A stretch of 60,880 nt of DNA. Source: Acetonema longum DSM 6540. GTDB lineage: Bacteria; Bacillota; Negativicutes; Sporomusales; Acetonemataceae. Made by a program: the position numbers and the translations under genes. The stretch covers positions 1 through 60,880 of the forward strand of contig NZ_AFGF01000119.1 in NCBI RefSeq assembly GCF_000219125.1. Reading direction: 5' to 3'. Shown here piece after piece: positions 52,908 to 60,880 of the stretch. How positions within the stretch are numbered: the stretch's first letter is position 1; each line of letters begins with the position of its first letter. The notes under the pieces were generated by a model, which saw only the letters and a list, made by a program, of their open reading frames with translations, was not told the origin of the DNA and searched no databases.

Positions 52908-54591
52908 AGCAGCTCACCTCTATCCCTGCGGGAATTCGGATGGTGGCCCAGGTGCCAAAGCCGGGACGGCTGTCCAGGGTCAACCCGTAATCAGCGCCAT
53001 AAATTCCCTTCAGACGCTTGTATACATTCTGCACGCCGATGCCGTCCACTGTCTCGGAGAATAGCTGATCCAGTTTTTCCTTGGCTATGCCAATACCGTT
53101 GTCAAACACGGAAATGCGCACGGTGTCCTCTTCTTTCAGGGCGGTAATGGCCAGATGGCACTCGGACAGTTTGGGAAACAGTCCATGCTGGATGGCATTT
53201 TCCACCAAAGGCTGTACGGCCAAAACCGGAATAGCCGTATTTAACACGGTATCATCCACATCCATGCTAATGGTCAGCCGGGAGCCAAAGCGGGATTTGA
53301 CAATTTCCAAATACGCCTTGATCTCCTCCATTTCCTCGGCGATAGTGACAAAATCGCCGTGTTTGGCAAAACTGTATCGCAGCGTCGTCCCCAGATGGCC
53401 CAGAAGTTCCCGCGCCACTTCCGGGTTGGTGCGGCAAAAGGACATAATAATGTTGAGAGTATTAAACAGGAAATGGGGATTGATCTGGGCGCTTAAGGCT
53501 TTAAATTCTGCCTTCTCCCGCATTTTTTTCTGTTCATCGATCTCAGCCAGTTCAATTTGCACCGACAGAAGCTGGGCAATTCCCCGGGCAATCTGCACAT
53601 CCATCTCGCTGATCCCGGATTCTGCCGAGCGGGAAATCTTGACTGTCCCCACCACGGTCCCGTGAGCCACCAGAGGCGCCACCACCCCTGACTGCAGGGG
53701 GCAGCCCGGTACCGGACAGCCCCTGTCCTCGGCGGTGCGAATAATCGACAGGCAGGCATTGGCGATGGTTCCTTGGGTCGAGCGAGTGAGGATCGGCTCG
53801 CCGGCTTTGTGGTGGTCATTCCCTTTGCCCACAAAGGCCAGTACTTTTTCTGTATCCGTAATCGAAACCGCATCGACTTTAGTCAATTGGTAGATGATCT
53901 TGGCCGTTTCCCCGGCGGACGTGAGATTCAGGCCATGCCGCAGATAAGGCAGAGTCCTGCTAGCAATCGCCAGGGCCAGGTCCGCCGCCTTGGCCCCGTG
54001 CACCTCCTGCTGGATCTGGATGTCCTTAAGGATAAACATAAACACCACCGTACCCAGCACCGACACAACAGCTGTAGGTATGGCAATGGCGCTTTCCAAG
54101 GCCCAGACAGCCTCAAAGGGCCGGGCTAGAAGGAATACCATTCCCTTTTGCATCAATTCCGCCAGAATAGCCGTAGTCCCGGCCGTCTTCCAGGTCATAT
54201 TAGCCAGCCCTACCCTTTCCCGGACGAGGCCTGCCAACAGACCTCCCAGGACGCTGGCTATGCCGCAGGCCTCGGCTGTGAACCCGCCGATTCCATAGCG
54301 ATGCAACCCGCTGATGACCCCTACGCTCAAACCCACGGAAGGTCCTCCCAGAATGCCGCTCATGATGGTGCCGATCAGGCGGGTATTGGCCAGCGCACCT
54401 TCCACCGGAATCCCGTCATAGGTTCCATAAATGGACAAAACGGAAAAAATCAGCGTCAAAAAAAGCCAATTGCGCCCGGTCAACGGTTGATTGACGCATT
54501 TGGCAATCAGGCCGCTGCGGCCGAACAAATAGGCGACCAGAGCCAGGATCGCCATATCTCCCGTTAAATCTGCAACTAAGTCACCCCTCAC
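52879..54591 (-). CDS. LytS-type sensor histidine kinase
   Basis: Kinase of up to 570 residues: an N-terminal 5TM-Lyt sensor with NTRLIGTIMSGILGGPSVGL and SGLHRYGIGGFTAEACG, a GAF-like segment (about 205-340), a LytS/YehU-type phosphoacceptor (FKALSAQINPHFLFNTLNII), and an HATPase domain (ENAIQHGLF, then DNGIGI and GIGVQNVYKRL). The kinase and regulator genes overlap by 29 bases. In related systems such as BtrS and YpdA the ligand is pyruvate or a related metabolite. Start unclear: GTG at 54591 or ATG at 54555. Confidence 0.9.
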   Translation of the reverse strand: MRGDLVADLTGDMAILALVAYLFGRSGLIAKCVNQPLTGRNWLFLTLIFSVLSIYGTYDGIPVEGALANTRLIGTIMSGILGGPSVGLSVGVISGLHRYGIGGFTAEACGIASVLGGLLAGLVRERVGLANMTWKTAGTTAILAELMQKGMVFLLARPFEAVWALESAIAIPTAVVSVLGTVVFMFILKDIQIQQEVHGAKAADLALAIASRTLPYLRHGLNLTSAGETAKIIYQLTKVDAVSITDTEKVLAFVGKGNDHHKAGEPILTRSTQGTIANACLSIIRTAEDRGCPVPGCPLQSGVVAPLVAHGTVVGTVKISRSAESGISEMDVQIARGIAQLLSVQIELAEIDEQKKMREKAEFKALSAQINPHFLFNTLNIIMSFCRTNPEVARELLGHLGTTLRYSFAKHGDFVTIAEEMEEIKAYLEIVKSRFGSRLTISMDVDDTVLNTAIPVLAVQPLVENAIQHGLFPKLSECHLAITALKEEDTVRISVFDNGIGIAKEKLDQLFSETVDGIGVQNVYKRLKGIYGADYGLTLDSRPGFGTWATIRIPAGIEVSCYENWDDNCG

Positions 54592-55101
54592 TCCCGCACC
54601 ACCTAAACGAAATGACTGTGAAAGATCCGTTCCAACAGTCTGATTAGTTGATAAATTTGCTTAAATGCCCCGCAAATCCTGCAGCCGGCCGACAAATAAT
54701 CTGCAGCCGCCGATGCCGCCAGCGCCTCCCACGATGAAAGGGAAAAACATGGAACTACATTATTGGTGAGACAAATAGAAAAATGCTGTTGCACAAAACT
54801 ATTGATCCCGTACGCAACAGCATTTTTCGTAAACAGGCAGATGATTTCCTGTCTATTTGCAAGGTGGCGATCAGCAGATGATCCATTACAGCCACTATTG
54901 GTTTATAATACAAGAATACAAAATACTCAGTTTCCTCCTTCTTCTTTTTTACCCGCCGACAACCTCGCGGAATCGAATACGCCACCATCCTTTGCCGTTT
55001 ATCGGCCCGCCGCCGCATAGCGAGCCTGAAATACAGGACATAATAATTCCAGAACTATAATTTGGCTTGTGATACTTACTGCCGGGAAGGAAGCCATAGC
55101 G
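54592..55101. other. Gap of about 510 bases with one strong hairpin
   Basis: No supported gene. Short minus-strand frames (to 54794 and 55018) resemble no family and share the region with a hairpin. The lytS promoter should lie at its left end. The hairpin at 54778-54828 has no clear upstream gene. Confidence 0.4.
54778..54828. terminator. Orphan hairpin with long A/T flanks
   Basis: Arms GAAAAATGCTGTTGC and GCAACAGCATTTTTC around a 21-base loop, in a gap with no nearby coding end. May be the terminator of a small RNA or of a lost gene. Confidence 0.45.
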
Positions 55102-55797
55102 ATGGAAATTGCAGCGGATTTGCTCAAGATACTGGGGCGGGTTTTAACGATTCTGCCGTTGATGCTATTAGTAGCCCTGTTTATGGGGAGGCGGGCAGTC
55201 GGAGAATTGCCTGTTTTTGACTTTCTCATCGTTTTAACCTTAGGGTCGGTCGTGGGCGCAGATATCGCCGAGCCGGAAGTAAACCACATCTATATTGCAT
55301 TTGCTATTATAGCGATCGGAGTCCTGCAGAAACTTTTCTCCGAACTGACGATTAGAAATCAGCAATTTAAAAAGCTAACAACCTTCGAGCCTGTAATTGT
55401 GATCAAAGATGGGGTCTTTATTGTAAAAAATATTAAAAAAGTTAAATATTCATTGGAAAATATCCTGGAATTTTTAAGAGAAGAAGGGATCTTTAATATA
55501 AACGAAGTGGGCTTGGCGCTTATAGAAGCCAATGGACGATTATCGGTTTACAAAAAACCGGAAACGGCGCCGGTAAGTCCGCAGGATTTAGAAATCGCCA
55601 AAACAAGCAGCGGCATTGCTCATCCGGTCATTGTGGAAGGTAAGATAGTACAGCATACGTTAAATGGCCTCGGCTTAACCGAAGACTGGCTCTCTGTTCA
55701 GTTAAAAAGCCAAGGAATCAATAACACCACAACGGTTTTCTTTGCCGCCGTGGACGACAACAGACAAGTCCAGATATCGCTCTACGGCAATGGCTGA
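55102..55797 (+). CDS. DUF421 / YetF family membrane protein
   Basis: Protein of about 231 residues: three N-terminal helices (LPLMLLVALFMGRRAVGELP, then FDFLIVLTLGSVVGADIAEP) and a cytoplasmic C-terminal domain (FEPVIVIKDGVFIVKNIKKV, then LREEGIFNINEVGLALIEAN and LSVYKKPE). YetF/YcaP-like proteins; function unclear, several influence stress or spore traits. The start at 55102 (ATG) has GGGAAGG about 12 bases upstream; TTG at 55069 is possible. No clear operon partner. Confidence 0.87.
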   Translation: MEIAADLLKILGRVLTILPLMLLVALFMGRRAVGELPVFDFLIVLTLGSVVGADIAEPEVNHIYIAFAIIAIGVLQKLFSELTIRNQQFKKLTTFEPVIVIKDGVFIVKNIKKVKYSLENILEFLREEGIFNINEVGLALIEANGRLSVYKKPETAPVSPQDLEIAKTSSGIAHPVIVEGKIVQHTLNGLGLTEDWLSVQLKSQGINNTTTVFFAAVDDNRQVQISLYGNG

Positions 55798-56364
55798 CAG
55801 GATTTGAGGGCTGTAAAACAAAGACATCCGCGCGTGTAATCACAACCGCGAAGGCTCCGTCCCGCTTGCCAGGCCGTCTCATAGACCTAGAAGCTTATGC
55901 GCTGCAATACGCTCTCCTGCTTTGACCGCAAGCGGCAGACTCTGAGCGACGGCAGCGGGAAGCCTTCAACCACATTTATTTTACCGCAAATACGGCTTTA
56001 AAAGTTGCTAACCATAAAAGACTGTAGACTCCATGTTCGTCTACAGCTAATATTCGTTGCATGAAAAAGGAGCGTGCCACCTGCTTTTATAAATGCCTGC
56101 GGCACACTCCTCCGTTTTATTTCAGCAAATCTTGTACAAATTGGGCAGCGCGAAGCAGCTTTTCTGGATTTCCCGGTTATGGCAGCGGATGTCCAGTACA
56201 GGGATTCCGGCTGGATTCACATTTAGCGGATCATATTGCTTGGAGCCGATGGTAAAGCTGTGCAAGCCGCCGTATAACGGGGCCGGAAATCTGACTTATT
56301 TTCCTTTTTGCTTTCCGGTGAATATATTGCCACTAGAGAGACTTTATGAGCAGGAGTGATTCCC
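55798..56364. other. Gap with hairpins and a possible gene remnant
   Basis: Two short inverted repeats are present: CTGTAGAC / GTCTACAG (56022-56046) and GGAGCGTGCC / GGCACACTCC (about 56070-56111), the latter followed by TCCGTTTTATTT. Minus-strand remnant noted separately. Confidence 0.4.
56122..56295 (-). pseudogene. Possible remnant of an unrecognised gene
   Basis: A minus-strand frame of 58 codons with no start codon ATG, ending TGA at 56122, and with protein-like composition (GGLHSFTIGSKQYDPLNVNP, then AGIPVLDIRCHNREIQ). A stop codon in frame bounds it upstream. It could be the decayed 3' end of a gene, or chance. No family recognised. Confidence 0.3.
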
Positions 56365-57180
56365 ATGGGATACTATATCAGCGTACAGCCCAACGTAAAT
56401 CTTTACGTGGAAGATGTGAATCCACAAGGCTGTAAGACTATTGTATTCATACACGGCTGGCCGGCCAGCCATCGTATGTTTGAGTATCAGTTCAATCAGT
56501 TTCCCTGCCGGGGATACCGCTGTGTCGGCATTGACGTCAGAGGATTCGGGAATTCGGATAAGCCCTGGGAAGGGTATGACTATGACCGGCTGGCCGACGA
56601 TATCCGCTGCGTGATGGAGGCAATGGGTTTAGAAGATGTCACACTAGGAGGGCATTCCACCGGAGGGGCGATTGCCATTCGCTATATGGCACGCCATAAA
56701 GGCTACGGAGTATCCAAACTCGCCCTGTTTGCCGCCGCCGCTCCCAGCCTGATTCAGCGGCCCTATTTTCCCTATGGCTTGCCGGCGGAAGCTGTAGAAA
56801 ACATTATTCAGGAGACCTTGACCGACCGGCCTAAAATGCTGCGGGGATTTTCCGAGATGTTTTTCTTTCAGTATATAACTCAGCCTTTCTCAGACTGGTT
56901 TTTTCAAATGGGCCTGCAGGCTGCGGGCTGGGCTACGGCAGCCGTGGCAAATTCCTGGTTGGACGAGGAAAAATTATTCTCTGATTTAGCGGAAATACAC
57001 GTTCCCACCCTGATTCTCCATGGTCATCATGATCGGGTTTGCCTGTTCCCGCTGGCCATTGCCCAAAACGAGGGGATCAGAAATTCCAGGCTGGTGCCTT
57101 TCAAATACAGCGGCCACGGCTTGCTCTATGATCAGCGTGATAAATTCAATCAGGAGTTAATTGAATTTATTGAAGCCTAA
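56365..57180 (+). CDS. Alpha/beta hydrolase
   Basis: Hydrolase of about 271 residues. The oxyanion segment is FIHGWPASH (near 28-36), the nucleophile elbow GGHSTGG has S98, and a late SGHGLLYDQ gives the catalytic histidine; the aspartate is probably in HGHHDRVC. Similar to non-haem chloroperoxidase/esterase-type proteins. Cytoplasmic. Start ATG at 56365 with AGGAG; the GTG at 56356 is less likely. Substrate unknown; the gene stands alone before the convergent cydC. Confidence 0.9.
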   Translation: MGYYISVQPNVNLYVEDVNPQGCKTIVFIHGWPASHRMFEYQFNQFPCRGYRCVGIDVRGFGNSDKPWEGYDYDRLADDIRCVMEAMGLEDVTLGGHSTGGAIAIRYMARHKGYGVSKLALFAAAAPSLIQRPYFPYGLPAEAVENIIQETLTDRPKMLRGFSEMFFFQYITQPFSDWFFQMGLQAAGWATAAVANSWLDEEKLFSDLAEIHVPTLILHGHHDRVCLFPLAIAQNEGIRNSRLVPFKYSGHGLLYDQRDKFNQELIEFIEA

Positions 57181-57233
57181 CAAGAGCATTTTAGCGGTAA
57201 CTTCGCCATACCTTTCTATTCAAACGCCGCTTA

Positions 57234-58976
57234 TCACTGCAGACGATCCTGTTCCAGCCGCCACAGTCGGCCAAACAGGCCGCCTGTGGCCGTCAGGCTT
57301 TGAAAATTTCCCTTCTCGGCCACTCTTCCCCCGTCCAGAACCAGGATCTCATCCATCAATTTGGTCTCAACCAGGCGATGGGTGGCCATTAATACGGTTT
57401 TATCGCCGGCCAGAGTCAGAATGGAGTGCATAATCGCAGCCGCCGTAGCGGCATCCAGGCCGTTCGTCGGCTCATCCAGGAGCCAGACCGGCGCCGCCTT
57501 CAGATAAGCCCGGGCAATAGCCACTCTCTGCCTCTCGCCGCCTGACAGGGTCCGGCCATTTTGCCCCGGCACGGTGTCCAATCCCCGGGGCAGACGGGCC
57601 ACCAGGCCGTCAAGAGACGCCAGGCTTACCGCCGCAGCCAGTTCAGCCTCAGAAGCCCGGGGCCGGGCCAGGAGAATATTGTCCCGTAAGCTGGCGGCAA
57701 ACAGGTAGGTGTCCTGAGTTACCACAGAAAAATGGGAGCACAGCCGGTCAGGGTCCCACTCTGACAGCTCCAGGCCGTCCAGTGTGGCCGATCCTTCCTG
57801 ATAAGGCCACAGGCCAAGCAATACCGATAAAAGAGTGCTTTTGCCGGCGCCGCTGGACCCAACCACTGCCAGCTTCCGGCCGGGAGGCAGATCCAGGGAC
57901 ACCTGCTCCAGGGCATTTTGTCCCGCCTCCTGGTAGCGGACTGTCAGGTCTTTCACCAAGAGTCGGCTATGCCCTGTCTCCACGGAAGAGGGTTGCCAAT
58001 GGCCCGATTTCATCCCGGACGCCGGCCGGACATCCTCCCCTGAGCCGAACAGCCGTCCGGCAGCCGCCAGCGTCTCCCGGCTGTGGCCGAAAATGTGAGA
58101 CAGGGGCTGAGCGGCCTCAAACATGCTCCAGACCGCCAATACCAGCATGGCCAGATGCACTCCCCGGATCTCACCGCCACGGACGCCGGCAGCCGCCAAC
58201 ACCAGGACAGCCGATATCGCTGCCTGAGTCAAAAAGCCGCAGCCAGCGTCCTGAAGGCCGGCCAGCCGGAATCTCTGTTCCTGAGCGGCAGCCAATTCCC
58301 CGCCGGCCCGGACCAGCCTCTCCCGCCAGACTGTCTGCCGGCTGCCGGCATGGATCTCGGTCATCCCGGCCAAGGCATCGGTTAAAACTGCACAGAATTG
58401 TTCCCGTTTCTCCTGGATCTGTTCCTCATGAGGCTGTTCCAGCCGACGGAGGAGTGCTGGCAGCCCTAAACCGGTCAACAGGAAGAACAGGGTCACAGCC
58501 AGGGGAAGCCCCTGGGAAAATTGCCCCAGGAAAAGCCAAATCCCGAGCAGGGCCGCCCCGGCCACAACTGCCGGCAGCAGCACTCTCAGATAGAAATACT
58601 GCAGGACCTCCACATCTCCGGTCAACCGCTCCAGCAGCGCACCGTTAACCGCTGACACAGCCTTGGCCGGCGCCTGTTCCAGGCGCTGATAATACTTTAC
58701 CCGCAGTTTGGCCAGCAGATCAAAGGTGACCCGATGGGCCGACCAGCGCTCCAAATAGCGGCATACCGCCCGGCTCAGGCCGAAAAAGCGCACTGCCGCA
58801 ACCGCCGCCGACAAGGCGCCTATAGGCGGCTGCAGGGCGGCAAGCGACAAGAGATAAGCTCCGGCAGCCAGGAGTCCGGCATGGCTGAAAACCGTCATCA
58901 CTGCGGCCACAGCCGCCGGCACCAGCCCTTTCCAGTCTTGTCGCGCCCAGGACATCAGACGCAGCCATTCTCTCAT
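57234..58976 (-). CDS. cydC: Thiol reductant ABC exporter subunit CydC
   Basis: ABC exporter half of 580 residues: six helices in the N-terminal half, then a nucleotide-binding domain with VGSSGAGKST (Walker A), TQDTYLFAASLRDN, LSGGERQR (signature) and WLLDEPTNGLD (Walker B). With CydD it exports cysteine or glutathione to the periplasm, needed for cytochrome bd assembly. Its start overlaps the cydD stop by four bases (ATGA). No cydAB genes are in the window. Confidence 0.93.
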   Translation of the reverse strand: MREWLRLMSWARQDWKGLVPAAVAAVMTVFSHAGLLAAGAYLLSLAALQPPIGALSAAVAAVRFFGLSRAVCRYLERWSAHRVTFDLLAKLRVKYYQRLEQAPAKAVSAVNGALLERLTGDVEVLQYFYLRVLLPAVVAGAALLGIWLFLGQFSQGLPLAVTLFFLLTGLGLPALLRRLEQPHEEQIQEKREQFCAVLTDALAGMTEIHAGSRQTVWRERLVRAGGELAAAQEQRFRLAGLQDAGCGFLTQAAISAVLVLAAAGVRGGEIRGVHLAMLVLAVWSMFEAAQPLSHIFGHSRETLAAAGRLFGSGEDVRPASGMKSGHWQPSSVETGHSRLLVKDLTVRYQEAGQNALEQVSLDLPPGRKLAVVGSSGAGKSTLLSVLLGLWPYQEGSATLDGLELSEWDPDRLCSHFSVVTQDTYLFAASLRDNILLARPRASEAELAAAVSLASLDGLVARLPRGLDTVPGQNGRTLSGGERQRVAIARAYLKAAPVWLLDEPTNGLDAATAAAIMHSILTLAGDKTVLMATHRLVETKLMDEILVLDGGRVAEKGNFQSLTATGGLFGRLWRLEQDRLQ

Positions 58977-60697
58977 AAGGCGCCTCCGTAGGCAGTCACA
59001 AGCCGCTGATAATAGCCGCCCTGAGACAATAAGCCGGCATGGGTGCCTGATTCCACTACCCGCCCCTGTTCTAAGACCACCACCTGGCGGGCCCGGGCAA
59101 CGGTAGTCAGGCGATGTGCCACCGCCAGCACCGTCCGCCCCTCGGCCAGCTTTGCGAGAGCCTGCATCGCCAATTCTTCGCTCTCCATATCCAGACCGGC
59201 GCTCATCTCATCCACAATCAGCAGAGACGTCTGCCGGAGAAAGGCCCGGGCGATGGCGATGCGCTGCCTCTGTCCGCCGGAAAGGCCATGGCCGCCGGCC
59301 CCCAACGGGGTGTCGTAGCCCCGGGGCAGCCGGCTGATAAAGCCGTGAGCCCCGGCGGCAGCTGCCGCCTGTTCAATCGACTCCCGGGAGGCCGTCAGAC
59401 CAAAGGCGATATTTTCTTCCACACTGGCGGCGAAGAGATGGGGAAACTGGGGCACATAGGCGACCTGTTCCCGCCAGGCCGCCAGGTTCAGCTCAGTCAG
59501 GCTCACCCCGTTGATCAAAATGTCCCCTTTTTCCGGTGTCATAAACCCTAAGAGAAGTTCGGCCACCGTGGTTTTACCGGCGCCGCTGGCCCCTGTCAGA
59601 GCCACCGTTTCCCCGGCTGCCGCCTGAAAGGATACTCCGTTCAGGGCCCTGCGGCCGTCAGGATAGGAATAGAACACATCGCGGAATTCAATGTGTATGC
59701 CGCAGCCACAATCGGGCAAAAGCGCCGGCCCCGGCCGCCGCTCCGGCAGAGGTACGGCCAGGAACCGGAAAATAGACTCAGCCGCGCTGACCCCGGCCAT
59801 CCCGGCATGATACTGAGTTCCCAGCATACGGAAGGGCAGATAAAAATCCGGCGCCAGGATCAGAATAAACAAAGCCGCGGCAAATGTCATATCGCCATAT
59901 AACAGCCGCAGCCCTACCGTCACGGCAATCAGGGCTGTGCTGACCGTGGATAAAAGCTCCAGCATAAAAGCCGATAAAAAAGCCACCCGCAGCACCGACA
60001 GAGTGGTATCCCGGAACTGGCGGCTGAGACGCTCGATCACGGCGACCTGCTCTGAGCTGCGGCCAAAAATCTTTAAAGTGGTCATACCGGCCAGCACATC
60101 ATAAAAATGAGCCTTAAGCCGGCTGAGGGTCTCCCATTGCGTTTTCTCCAGCTTTTGCGCCCATTTGCCGATCAACACCATAAACGCCGGTATCAAAGGC
60201 GCCGTAATCAGGAGGATCAGCCCCCCGGCCCAGTCCAGCCGCCAAACTGCCGCCAGCAGCAAAAGCGGCACGAAAGCCGTGGTCCCCAGTTGGGGCAGAT
60301 AATGGGCAAAATAGGCTTCCAGCCGCTCCACTCCCTCCAGGGCCAGATTCAGCAGACTGCCGGTTTCCCGGCTGCGGCTGTAAACCGGGCCCAGGCTGAT
60401 CATATGCCGGATCAGCCTGTCCCGGACCTGCTGTTTCATCGCCAGCGCCAGCCGGTAAGACAGACCCTCGGCCAGCCAAACCGTGACCGCCTTGACCGCA
60501 GCCAGTACCAGGAACAGCCAGACCGGACGCCAGATAGCGGCCAAACCGGTATTTTCCAGAAACACCCGGCTAATAGCCGAGGCCAGATACCAGGCCTGAG
60601 CCACCGTCATGCCGCCGGCGGCCAGACTCAGCCCCAGGACGGCCAACAGCCGGAGCCTCTCTTTTTTTGCCTCCTGCCATAAATCCCTGCTAAACAT
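58973..60697 (-). CDS. cydD: Thiol reductant ABC exporter subunit CydD
   Basis: ABC exporter half of 574 residues. N-terminal membrane domain (LSLAAGGMTVAQAWYLASAI) and C-terminal ATPase: TGASGAGKTT, YVPQFPHLFAASVEENIAF, LSGGQRQR and LLIVDEMSAGLD. Walker B has DEM rather than the usual DEP. It heterodimerises with CydC. It is the first gene of cydDC, followed tightly by cydC. About 180 bases remain upstream to the window edge and include a repeat copy. Confidence 0.93.
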   Translation of the reverse strand: MFSRDLWQEAKKERLRLLAVLGLSLAAGGMTVAQAWYLASAISRVFLENTGLAAIWRPVWLFLVLAAVKAVTVWLAEGLSYRLALAMKQQVRDRLIRHMISLGPVYSRSRETGSLLNLALEGVERLEAYFAHYLPQLGTTAFVPLLLLAAVWRLDWAGGLILLITAPLIPAFMVLIGKWAQKLEKTQWETLSRLKAHFYDVLAGMTTLKIFGRSSEQVAVIERLSRQFRDTTLSVLRVAFLSAFMLELLSTVSTALIAVTVGLRLLYGDMTFAAALFILILAPDFYLPFRMLGTQYHAGMAGVSAAESIFRFLAVPLPERRPGPALLPDCGCGIHIEFRDVFYSYPDGRRALNGVSFQAAAGETVALTGASGAGKTTVAELLLGFMTPEKGDILINGVSLTELNLAAWREQVAYVPQFPHLFAASVEENIAFGLTASRESIEQAAAAAGAHGFISRLPRGYDTPLGAGGHGLSGGQRQRIAIARAFLRQTSLLIVDEMSAGLDMESEELAMQALAKLAEGRTVLAVAHRLTTVARARQVVVLEQGRVVESGTHAGLLSQGGYYQRLVTAYGGAL

Positions 60698-60796
60698 TCT
60701 CTCACCCCGGAAAATGGTCTTTCCTCTTAAAACAATACCCCGGCGGAAATCCAGCCGGGATATTTATGATGCCCACTGAGACGTTCGCCTCTATCT
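60698..60796. other. cydDC leader
   Basis: Promoter side of the cydDC operon. Nothing recognised with confidence apart from the repeat that starts at its right. Confidence 0.35.
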
Positions 60797-60880
60797 AGAA
60801 GCCTATTGCAAAACTCATCTGCAGCCTCGAATCTGGGACCGTTCAAAAAGCTTCAGATGCTAGGTAAGAGCAACGTCTGC
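60797..60880 (-). repeat. Dispersed repeat element, copy C (cut by the window end)
   Basis: On the minus strand it reads the right half of the element: AGCATCTGAAGCTTTTTGAA, CGGTCCCAGATTCGAGGC, then TGCAGATGAGTTTTGCAAT. Same order as copy A's right end and tail. The left arm lies beyond the window. Confidence 0.7.

Noticed and set aside
54603-55018. Two minus-strand frames in the gap upstream of lytS
   Set aside because: They overlap a hairpin, look random in composition and match no family.
56061-56359. Plus-strand frames before the alpha/beta hydrolase
   Set aside because: No ribosome-binding site or motif; the minus strand looks more protein-like here.
1-60880. CRISPR arrays, tRNA or rRNA genes, prophage
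   Set aside because: No regularly spaced repeats, no tRNA-like cloverleaf and no phage structural genes were seen on either strand.

Overview
The window looks like chromosome from an anaerobic, motile, diderm Firmicute, most likely a member of the Negativicutes close to the Sporomusaceae (inference from gene content; no marker gene was compared). Signs are a two-partner-secretion exoprotein, which needs an outer membrane, at the left edge; oxygen-sensitive enzymes (a pyruvate:ferredoxin oxidoreductase, a 2-oxoacid:ferredoxin oxidoreductase, two glycyl radical enzymes with their activases, ThiH); three intact chemoreceptors; and Firmicute-style Shine-Dalgarno sites and intrinsic terminators. 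No tRNA, rRNA, CRISPR array, prophage or intact insertion sequence was seen.

Layout. 1-237: 5' end of a TpsA-like exoprotein. 0.9-8.4 kb: an N-acyl-D-amino-acid island (RidA, a DUF5058 protein and its membrane partner, D-aminoacylase, then a PLP D-amino-acid enzyme and a chemoreceptor), with a divergent XRE-cupin regulator. 8.5-12.4 kb: YitT and a MerR regulator, then a MoxR/CoxE-type pair. 12.7-15.9 kb: a zinc uptake locus (znuA, znuC, znuB, Fur-family regulator) with two large palindromic operators. 16-18 kb: a chemoreceptor. 18.5-25 kb: a second N-acyl-amino-acid island (M20 hydrolase, two NSAR/OSBS-type enolase-superfamily racemases, a second DUF5058 pair, divergent regulator). 25-32.6 kb: two ferredoxin-dependent oxoacid oxidoreductases, each followed by a chemoreceptor gene, one of them only a remnant. 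32.7-35.1 kb: a YjiG/YjiH pair with a second M20 hydrolase. 35.5-39.6 kb: an operon of GntR regulator, unassigned glycyl radical enzyme and activase under a 45-bp perfect palindrome. 39.7-41 kb: an S4 paralogue and an unknown protein behind a Fur-like box. 41-44.2 kb: pflB-pflA. 44.5-46.9 kb: cyclase with divergent MarR, then a small sulfite/nitrite-reductase-like protein and a CGGC protein. 47-50 kb: a thiamine thiazole operon (thiSGHE) under a TPP riboswitch. 50.3-54.6 kb: a DASS transporter and a LytS/LytTR two-component pair. 55-60.7 kb: a DUF421 protein, an alpha/beta hydrolase and cydDC.

How it fits together. Three separate operons pair a deacylating or deamidating hydrolase with two small integral membrane proteins encoded side by side: DUF5058 plus partner (twice) and YjiH plus YjiG (once). 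With two racemase-like enzymes, a D-aminoacylase, a PLP D-amino-acid enzyme and RidA, this suggests import and breakdown of N-acylated or D-configured amino acids or small peptides through an uncharacterised class of two-subunit carriers. The products would feed the oxoacid:ferredoxin oxidoreductases and pyruvate formate-lyase. This is the most promising undescribed system in the window.

A second notable element is a dispersed non-coding repeat (two full-length copies, one truncated by the window end and one internally deleted) whose terminal stem shows compensatory base changes between copies.
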